Both the position numbers and the translations under genes were made by a program. The notes below the pieces were generated by a model, which saw only the letters and a program-made list of their open reading frames with translations, did no database searches and was not told the DNA's origin. A stretch of 64,000 nt of DNA from CAXBBB01 sp963815505 (lineage in GTDB: Bacteria > Bacteroidota > Rhodothermia > Rhodothermales > BA12). Shown one piece after another: positions 57,697-64,000 of this stretch; position 1 is the first letter of the stretch; each line of letters starts with the position of its first letter. Location of the stretch: the NCBI GenBank assembly GCA_963815505.1, contig CAWFGU010000023.1, forward strand, positions 1-64,000. The letters run 5' to 3'.

Positions 57697-58657
57697 CACC
57701 TTCGGCAGTCCCACGCGTCTGGCCAGCGACCACACGTGGCGGCCGTGGGACGGCGGCGCCTGGGACGACGTGCCGGTCCGCTTCGAGTCGCCTGGGCTTG
57801 CCGAGAGCGGCATCTTCGAGGAAACCCGCACCATCGGCGGCGTGGCGACGCGCGTCCGGTTCAGTCCCGGTAGCGGTCCCACGCTCGTGCTGCTCCCTGG
57901 CTCCATGCTCGACTCGTCGCTGCTGACGTGGAAGCGGACGCTCGAAAACTTGCCGCCACGCATCCGCTGTGTCGTACCCGATCTGCCCGGCTACGGCCGC
58001 AGCGGTTTCCCTGTCGGCTCGGACTGCTCGACGGGTTACTATGCCCACTGGCTCGCCGACCTGGCCGATGTGTACCAACTCGACGCGTTCGCGCTGGGCG
58101 GCTCGTCGATGAGCGCTGCCGTTGCCCTGACGTATGCGCTCGGCCGTCCCCACCGGCTGACACACCTGATCCTCGCCGGAGCCTACGGGCTGGCGCCGCG
58201 CTTGCCGCTTCACCCGGCCGTCCGCGCGCTGGCCCACGTCCCCGGTATCGCCGCTGTAACGCGTACACTGCTTACGCGTGTCCCGCTGGCGCTGCGCTTG
58301 GGGTTGCACGCAGCGACGGCCTCGCTCCGCGTCTCCGATGCTATGGTAGAGGATGCCGCGATCGGTCTGGCAATGCCGCGTGCTCTGGACGCGTTCGCTC
58401 GGTGGCTCCGGCTCGAGATGCAGCCGGAACGCATCGCGAGCTACCTCGCCCCGCGCCTGCCCGAGCTGTCCGTCCCGACACTCGTCGTTCACGGCTCGCG
58501 CGATCCGCTGATGCCGGTGGTGGCGGCTGAGCAAGCGGCAGCGTCGATCCCTGACGGACGATTCTTGCTCGTTGACGGGGCGGGGCACCTGTCGCCACGT
58601 GAGCATCCCGATCTGGTGAGCGAAGCGCTGCACGCGTTTCTGGGTTACGACGCGTGA
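57674..58657 (+). CDS. Alpha/beta-hydrolase
   Basis: A 327-residue protein. GPTLVLLPGSMLDSSLLTWK is the oxyanion-hole region, VPDLPGYGRSGFPVGSDCST a typical strand-4 segment, and FALGGSSMSAAVALTYALG holds the nucleophile serine in a GxSxS context. PTLVVHGSRDPLMPVVAAEQ carries the acid residue and VDGAGHLSPREHPDLVSEA the histidine. All catalytic positions are present. The ATG at 57674 and another at 57683 are possible starts; either overlaps the preceding gene. It may be an esterase or C-C hydrolase; the substrate is not evident. Confidence 0.82.
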   Translation: MHVMASSNTFGSPTRLASDHTWRPWDGGAWDDVPVRFESPGLAESGIFEETRTIGGVATRVRFSPGSGPTLVLLPGSMLDSSLLTWKRTLENLPPRIRCVVPDLPGYGRSGFPVGSDCSTGYYAHWLADLADVYQLDAFALGGSSMSAAVALTYALGRPHRLTHLILAGAYGLAPRLPLHPAVRALAHVPGIAAVTRTLLTRVPLALRLGLHAATASLRVSDAMVEDAAIGLAMPRALDAFARWLRLEMQPERIASYLAPRLPELSVPTLVVHGSRDPLMPVVAAEQAAASIPDGRFLLVDGAGHLSPREHPDLVSEALHAFLGYDA

Positions 58658-58728
58658 TGGCCGCCCTGGTGACACAAGTGCCGTCGCACCGAGTTGGGGC
58701 GAGTCCTCTCCGTTAATTCTGCTCTGCC

Positions 58729-59163
58729 GTGTCCGATTCGCCCGCCATCGTCCGCTACACGATCCCCGTCCACACGTTTCAGGTCGACTTCGGCGGCATC
58801 GTCTCCAACACCGTTTACGTGCAGTGGATGGAGATCGGCCGCAACGAGTTGCTGAACGCAGTGGGACTGCCGATCGACGAGGCGTGGGAAACCGGGATCG
58901 TGCCGGTTCTCGTGCACACGAGCATCGACTACAAGCGTCCGTTCCGGCTGGCCGAGACCGTTAGCGCCGAGGTGTGGATCAGCGAACTGCGCGGCACGTC
59001 GGCAGTGATGCAGCACCGGTTTCGAAACGCAGACGGCGAGTTGTGCGCGACGGGTCACCAGGTCGGCCTGTTCGTCGACCGGCGGACGATGAAGCCGCAC
59101 CGCATCGACGAGGCTATGCGCACGCAGTTCGAGCGCGTTCTAGCTCCAGAAGATGCGAGCTAA
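58729..59163 (+). CDS. Acyl-CoA thioesterase (4HBT hot-dog family)
   Basis: A 144-residue protein from a GTG start. VHTFQVDFGGIVSNTVYVQW-MEIGRNELL is the hot-dog helix with the acidic catalytic position (V-D-F-x-G in place of the family's V-x-x-x-D-x-x-G). VLVHTSIDYKRPFRLAETVS and DGELCATGHQVGLFVDRRTM are later strands. YbgC/FadM-type enzymes of this length hydrolyse short or long acyl-CoA. The substrate is open. Same strand as the hydrolase, 71 bp downstream. Confidence 0.82.
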   Translation: MSDSPAIVRYTIPVHTFQVDFGGIVSNTVYVQWMEIGRNELLNAVGLPIDEAWETGIVPVLVHTSIDYKRPFRLAETVSAEVWISELRGTSAVMQHRFRNADGELCATGHQVGLFVDRRTMKPHRIDEAMRTQFERVLAPEDAS

Positions 59164-59690
59164 ACGATCTCGCAATGGAACAGCTCGTCCACGTCGAGCG
59201 GCGGCAGATTGGGTTAGCAGTTGCGGCACCAGCCGACGACTGGAACTGGCCGAAAAGCACTCGACACTCGCATATTCGGTGTCAGCGGGTTGGCGCGCCA
59301 CCCCGACGTAGCGCCCGCCGAGCGACACGACCCACAACCTCGGGAATCTCGGCAGCGGCGCACTCTGGGCGCTTCACGCTGCAGTCCTCGTTCGGCGACG
59401 AATCCGACGTCTCAACGCGCGAAAGCGTGTCGGTAAGCGACAGACCCGGCATCTCCCCCTCGTAGGCGGAGAGCAAGAGTGCCAGCCCGGGCTCCTGCTG
59501 ATCGTCAGGCGGATAGCGTTCTGCGCTGGCATGCGCTACATCGCCTACTTCCCGATAGAAGTGCCGCGCAAGCGTTCGAGCCGACTTACGACGCTGATGT
59601 GGACGCTGCCGGCAGGGAGGGTAGACAGCCGTCGAGCAGTTCCATTCGAGCGGCGGGGCAAAAGAAGTCTGCTCGAGAAGCCGGGTGATA
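59164..59690 (-). pseudogene. Possible decayed minus-strand gene
   Basis: No intact frame covers this 527-bp stretch, but minus-strand pieces read like one protein: STLPAGSVHISVVSRLERLR (about 59545-59640), VGDVAHASAERYPPDDQQEP and GLALLLSAYEGEMPGLSLTD, then DSSPNEDCSVKRPECAAAEI (about 59345-59535), and VSLGGRYVGVARQPADTEYA with SVECFSASSSRRLVPQLL (about 59215-59335). They fall in three frames. No domain is recognised, and the plus strand also carries no good frame. It is either a multiply frameshifted small gene or chance. Confidence 0.3.
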
Positions 59691-59698
59691 CGGCACCC

Positions 59699-62066
59699 TC
59701 ACCTATCGCTTAGGCAGTCGGGGGTTAGCGGAATCCAGACTCGAACACGTGTGCCCGCGTGCTTTTTCGTCTCTATGTCCAGCGCAGTACCCATCTCCCG
59801 TGCGAGGCGTTCTACGATAGAGAGACCCAATCCCACACCCTGGTATCTGCGGTTCAGCCCTACAGATTCTTGGCGGAAAGGCTCGGATGCTTGTCCGACG
59901 AAGCCGTCGTCCATGCCTACGCCTGTGTCCTCGACCTCTAGCCACGCCCGCCCTTCGCTGCTGCCCGTCCGCACGTAGATCGTCCCCTCACTGGTGAACT
60001 TGACCGCGTTGGACACCAAGTGCGTCGTGATTTGGTGGAGCACGTCTGGGGCTATCCACGCGCGAACCGGAGTCCCGGAGGGGGTGATGACCAACGATAA
60101 TCCTCGCTCCCTTGCGTCACTCGCATATTTCTGGGCCGCGCTGGTGACGATCTGCGTTATATCGAGCGACTCGGGACGGAAGACCATCTCGCCCTCGAGC
60201 TGAGCGAAGTAGAGCAGCGAGTTGAGCGTGTCGAGCAGCCGCTCGGCACTGACGCGAATGACATGTATTAGCTCAGGATCGGGTTCGTCGGGGTGAGCGG
60301 TGATAAGGTCGGTGAAACCGAGGATTGCGGTCAGAGGCGTGCGCACTTCGTGACTTAAGTTCTCCAAGATGGAGGATTTGAGCTGCGAGGCTTGCTCGGC
60401 TTTGACCTGAGCGTCGAGGGCAGACTGACGCGCCTTCACGAGTTCGCGCTCGTAGTCCTTATCCCGAGTGATGTCTTGAAGCGTCCCCGCAATACGTGCG
60501 GACCCATCCTCACGCACGTATACCCGGCCCATTGAGCGCACCCACCGCTCCACACCAGACTCCGACGTGCGATATTCCATCGACACCGACGCTTCGCCCT
60601 TTTCTTTCGCTTCGAGGAGCGCGGCTCGTAGCTGATCCAATACCATCGGGCGGTCGGCGGGAGAGATCATTTCAAAGGCCGAACGTCTCCTCCCATCGAA
60701 GCCTTCGCCGCTGTGACCGTGAACGGAAAGTGAGAGATCAGACCAGTCCATTTCTCCCGTAGCCGTGTCGTAATCCCAGGTGCCGATCCGCGCAGACCGG
60801 AGCGCGAGGTCGAGACGCGCCTCACTCACCCTCAACCGATCCGCCGACTCGCGCTCTTCTGTCACGTCCTCCGTAACGAAAGAGCACAGCACCTCGTCTC
60901 TTGCGCCTCCAACCTGATTTACCGTCACACTGAGCAGCAACCGACCGTTAGGCGCAGGATGAGCGTAGGTGAAGTGGACCGGTTCGCCTTGGTCGATGGT
61001 CTGGCGATAGGCTGTCAGGTAATGCCGGAGCAAGTCATCTTGAGCGCCCTGATCTCTCAGCGGCCCGGACTCGAAATGCTCGCCCACCCTCGCCAGAAAG
61101 TCCTGCGCGGCCGCGTTGAGCAGCACGAACGACACATCGTCTCCCCCATCGATCAGCTCGACGACACCCATCTGCAGCGGCGACGTTTCGAAAAAAGAGG
61201 TCAGGATGTCCTGCTGCTTTTCCAGGTCTTTCCGGGTGCTTCGCTCGGCATCGATGTTCGAGCAGGTGCCGAAAAACTCGATGAGCCGTCCCTTCGAGTC
61301 GTACACGGCGACCGCCTTGGTTCGCGTCCACTGATACGAGCCGTCCTCGCGCCGCGTCCGATGTTCTGCCACGAACGGCCTCAGCGTCTCTACCGTCTGC
61401 CGCCAGAGTTCGCTGACGTAGGCGCGATCATCAGGGTGAACCGTAAGGTCCCATTTCCACTCGCGCGTGGGAGCAATCGACTCCTGCTGGCCTACCTGAT
61501 GGACCTCGGTTACGTATCCCTCGGCGTCTGCGGTGAACGTAGCGAAGTAGAAGGCCTCATTGAGCGCGCGGAGGTGGCGGCTGCTCTTTCGAATGTGCAA
61601 CTCCGATGTGATGAGCGCCGAGTAGTCCAGGAGCAGTTCGCGCTCTGCGTCGGTCCACTGGCGCGGCTTCGACTCTATAGCGCAGATCGACCCGATAGCG
61701 AACCCGTCGGCACTGTAGACCGGCACGCCCAGGTACGCCACCACTGCGAGTCCCTCGACCGCATCGTTGTCGTAGACAAGCGGATGCTGATAGGCGTCGT
61801 TCACGACGAATGGCTCCTCCCGATCGACGACGTACTTGCAGAACGACGAGTCGAGATCGGTTTCGCGGACCTCCAAGGGTCCATAGGTGCTTTTGAAAAA
61901 CTGCCGATCCATTTCCACTAGCGGAGAGGAGCGACACAGAACTTCCGAGGGTCCGAGCGATCAAACGCGTGATGCGGTCGAACGACTCTTCGGCGCCCGA
62001 ATCCAACAGGCCCGAGCGGTAGAGAGCCGCTAGCCGTCGAGGATCGCGAAGGGAATCAAGCGGCAT
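59699..62066 (-). CDS. GAF/PAS sensor histidine kinase (apparent frameshift in the GAF domain)
   Basis: The start ATG 62064-62066 gives MPLDSLRDPRRLAALYRSGL then LLDSGAEESFDRITRLIART, the classic N-terminal GAF segment. Near 61918 the frame changes, and the rest of the GAF follows (MDRQFFKSTYGPLEVRETDL, DSSFCKYVVDREEPFVVNDA). Three PAS-like segments follow at roughly 160-270, 285-400 and 410-520. HisKA (SILENLSHEVRTPLTAILGF) and HATPase (HQITTHLVSNAVKFTSEG, DTGVGMDDGFVGQASEPF, GVGLGLSIVERLAREMG) complete it. The joined protein is ~790 residues, probably cytosolic. A 12-bp palindrome lies 10 bp upstream of the start. Confidence 0.85.
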
Positions 62067-62075
62067 GGTCCGGTG

Positions 62076-62087
62076 ATCTGATCAGAT
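62076..62087. promoter_or_regulatory. 12-bp perfect palindrome before the kinase start
   Basis: ATCTGATCAGAT is fully self-complementary and lies 10 bp upstream of the kinase ATG (62066) on the minus strand, beside the A-rich stretch ATAAAAATG. Its position fits a repressor site or a leader hairpin. A single 12-bp palindrome can also arise by chance. Confidence 0.3.
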
Positions 62088-62394
62088 AAAAATGCGAGAG
62101 CGATGGGTTGGCTATGACACGGAGGCGATTCACAGGCTCGGACAGCACACGCACCATAAGTCCTATCGACACTGATCGAGTTAGACTTTAGGCTGCAGCC
62201 ACCACTACGCATCACCTTCTCCACGCTGGAAGCAGGAAGCAAGGTAGGAATAATACGCATTGGTCAGACGAATCTCTGACCCGAACCTCCCCATCGCGCA
62301 TGAGTGACGAGACGATCGTTGGCAACTCGTCCAGACAGCGCGACGCCGGATCGACTCAGCTCTGTGACCGTGCCATACGACGCACTCGAGAACT
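62088..62394. other. 307 bp without a gene between homoserine dehydrogenase and kinase
   Basis: The two flanking genes are both on the minus strand. Frames in this stretch are short and have no protein-like pattern. No T-tract hairpin follows the homoserine dehydrogenase stop. Expected contents are the kinase promoter and leader; no clear -33/-7 pair is visible. Confidence 0.35.
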
Positions 62395-64000
62395 TCAGAG
62401 CAAGCAGCGAGCCGCGTGGAGAAGGTCCGCGTAGACGCCCGAGGCGGTGATGTCATGACCGGCACCGGGGCCGCTGACGGTGAGAGCGCGCGGGTAGCGA
62501 CGCGTCGTCAGGGCCATAGCATTGTCCATGCCGGTCAGACGACCAAAAACGGTGTCGGGGGAGGCGGCCTCGACGCCGGTTTCGAGCGTCAGAGTGGGAC
62601 CGGAAGCGTCGAGGCGAGCGAGGTAGCTCAGGCGGTGATCGGGCTCTAGCCCGGCGCGGCGGCGTTCCCACTCGGCATCCAACTCGGGCAGGCGCTCCAT
62701 GAAGCTGTCGACCGAGAGATCGGTCCAGTCGGACGGGTAGAGCGCGTCGACCGATATGTCCGAGAGTTCGGCCTCGAACCCGGCGACACGGGCCAAGGTG
62801 AGCAGCTTGCGCGCCACGTCGAGTCCGCTCAAATCGTCGCGCGGATCGGGTTCGGTAAACCCTTGCGCGCGAGCATCGGCGACGGCGTCGGAAAACTTCG
62901 CACCCTCGGTGACCTGCCCTAGCACGTAGGCGAGGGTGCCGCTAAATACGCCCTCGATTCTGGAGACGGGATCGCCGGACGACACCACGTCCCGCAACGT
63001 GCCCACCAGGGGAAGCGCCGCGCCGACAGTCGTTTCGTAAAAGAACGGAGCGCGGCGCGACAGTTCGCCGAGCCGATCGAACGTTGCCTGATCGCGCGTG
63101 TTGGCGCGCTTGTTCGGCGTGACGATCGCGACGCCTGCCGCCAGCAGATCAGCATAGCGGTCGGGCACGACGTCCGACGCCGTACAGTCGACGAGCACGC
63201 GGCGGCCGGGACGCTCGGTAAGCCACGTCACCAGCGCGTCCAGGTCAGCGGTTTCGCCGTCAGCAAGCAGCGACTCGGGCGCGTCGAATGGGTCCATCCC
63301 GGCAGCGGCGATGCGCATCCGCGACGAGTTGGATACGGCGACCAGACGCAGCGGTACGTCGGCGCGCGCAAGCATGGGCAGCAGCGCCCGACCGACCCCC
63401 CCAGTCGCCCCGACCAGCGCCATCTGGATCGCACCGGGTTTGTCGATGCGAAACGCGTCGTGGACCGCGTGAACGGCCTTGGCTATCACATCCTCACTCA
63501 CGACGCTCGTGACGCTGTTCTGCGCCGCGCTCATCCCGACCGCCATCACGTTGACGCCGACCTGTCCGAGCGCCGCGAACAACCGCCCCGCCACGCCGCT
63601 CTGCTCGCGAATCCCATTGCCCACCGCCGTCAGGACGGCGCACCTCCTCGTCACCCCGACCGTAGCCACGTCACCGCGCGCCAGTTCGGAGGCAAAGGCC
63701 CGCCGCAGAGCCGACTGCGCCTCGACCGCTTGGTCGTCGCGCACGACGAGCGTCAGACTCTGCTCGCTCGACGCTTGGGTGGCGAAGTAGACGTTGCCAA
63801 TCGCCGCGACGGCCTCGAACGCGCGCGCCGTAATGCCTCGCACCCCGACCATGCCTGGCCCTTCGAGCGTCACGATGGCGACATCGCGGATGGTCGTCAC
63901 GGCCCGTACTGCCTCGCCGTCGGGCTGCGCCGTCGTCGTGATGCGCGTGCCGGAGGCATCAGGGTTGAACGTGTTCTTAATGAGCAGCGGCAACCCGCGC
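62395..64000 (-). CDS. thrA: Bifunctional aspartokinase/homoserine dehydrogenase, C-terminal part (start outside window)
   Basis: The frame is open to the right edge; the visible part is ~535 residues. The N-terminal ~190 residues are the paired ACT regulatory region (IVTLEGPGMVGVRGITARAF, CAVLTAVGNGIREQSGVAGR, LFAALGQVGVNVMAVGMSAA). The homoserine dehydrogenase follows: NAD motif IQMALVGATGGVGRALLPML, DCTASDVVPDRYADLLAAGV and VTPNKRANT, the active site YETTVGAALPLVGTLRDVVS-SGDPVSRIEGVFSGTLAYVLG, and FTEPDPRDDLSGLDVARKLL with the catalytic lysine. It makes homoserine in threonine and methionine synthesis. The aspartokinase domain lies to the right. Confidence 0.92.
   Translation of the reverse strand, partial: RGLPLLIKNTFNPDASGTRITTTAQPDGEAVRAVTTIRDVAIVTLEGPGMVGVRGITARAFEAVAAIGNVYFATQASSEQSLTLVVRDDQAVEAQSALRRAFASELARGDVATVGVTRRCAVLTAVGNGIREQSGVAGRLFAALGQVGVNVMAVGMSAAQNSVTSVVSEDVIAKAVHAVHDAFRIDKPGAIQMALVGATGGVGRALLPMLARADVPLRLVAVSNSSRMRIAAAGMDPFDAPESLLADGETADLDALVTWLTERPGRRVLVDCTASDVVPDRYADLLAAGVAIVTPNKRANTRDQATFDRLGELSRRAPFFYETTVGAALPLVGTLRDVVSSGDPVSRIEGVFSGTLAYVLGQVTEGAKFSDAVADARAQGFTEPDPRDDLSGLDVARKLLTLARVAGFEAELSDISVDALYPSDWTDLSVDSFMERLPELDAEWERRRAGLEPDHRLSYLARLDASGPTLTLETGVEAASPDTVFGRLTGMDNAMALTTRRYPRALTVSGPGAGHDITASGVYADLLHAARCLL

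Overview
The window is high-GC bacterial DNA that reads as a member of Bacteroidota/Rhodothermota (Rhodothermales- or Salinibacter-like). This lineage is inferred from a type IX secretion C-terminal sorting domain (22.6 kb), many lipoproteins, -33/-7 promoters of the TTG...TAnnTTTG kind (8.7 kb, 46.5 kb), little sign of Shine-Dalgarno sequences, and an E1 dehydrogenase with alpha and beta parts fused. No rRNA or other marker is present to confirm it.

Region 1 (1-8.7 kb) is an integrated accessory element. It holds the C-terminal end of a Mu-type transposase, a MuB-like ATPase, a double zinc-ribbon protein, a MuF-type minor head protein with an extra C-terminal domain, and several unrecognised small proteins. 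It also has four copies of a conserved box spaced exactly 90 bp apart, a XRE/DUF4258/DUF2283 toxin-antitoxin-like module beside three 15-bp operator-like sites, and a 26-bp sequence resembling a tRNA 3' end at the probable right border.

Region 2 (8.7-24 kb) is chromosomal: an ECF sigma factor with a membrane partner, RuvC, a GluR0-like ligand-gated potassium channel, a LysM lytic transglycosylase, a SpoIIE-type phosphatase, a phosphodiesterase, an HNH endonuclease, a D-3-phosphoglycerate dehydrogenase-like protein and a YWTD-repeat type IX cargo.

Region 3 (24.3-39.2 kb) has an Mla-type lipid transport set (permease, ATPase, MCE protein) split by intergenic repeats, a GNAT enzyme, two lipoproteins, a BlaI/BlaR1-like pair whose sensor carries three TonB C-terminal domains, two decayed TonB-domain paralogues, a flavoprotein, queuosine genes (queF, queD, queC) and a hybrid histidine kinase.

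Region 4 (39.5-46.7 kb) has a cupin, a fused 2-oxoacid dehydrogenase E1, a parvulin-type isomerase and aroC. The 3' end of aroC has been replaced by an AT-richer cassette of about 1.6 kb that carries one unknown lipoprotein gene and is flanked by 37-bp repeats.

Region 5 (46.7-64 kb) has a kinase/receiver/hybrid-kinase cluster, a phytoene desaturase-like enzyme, tRNA-Glu(TTC), an AbrB/Doc toxin-antitoxin pair, a D-threonine-aldolase-like enzyme, an alpha/beta hydrolase, a thioesterase, a GAF/PAS kinase and the C-terminal part of an aspartokinase-homoserine dehydrogenase.

About 20 genes or gene parts continue in another frame after what looks like a small indel. These occur in the mobile element and in core genes such as queF, so I treat most as probable assembly indels and annotate across them. 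No CRISPR array was seen.
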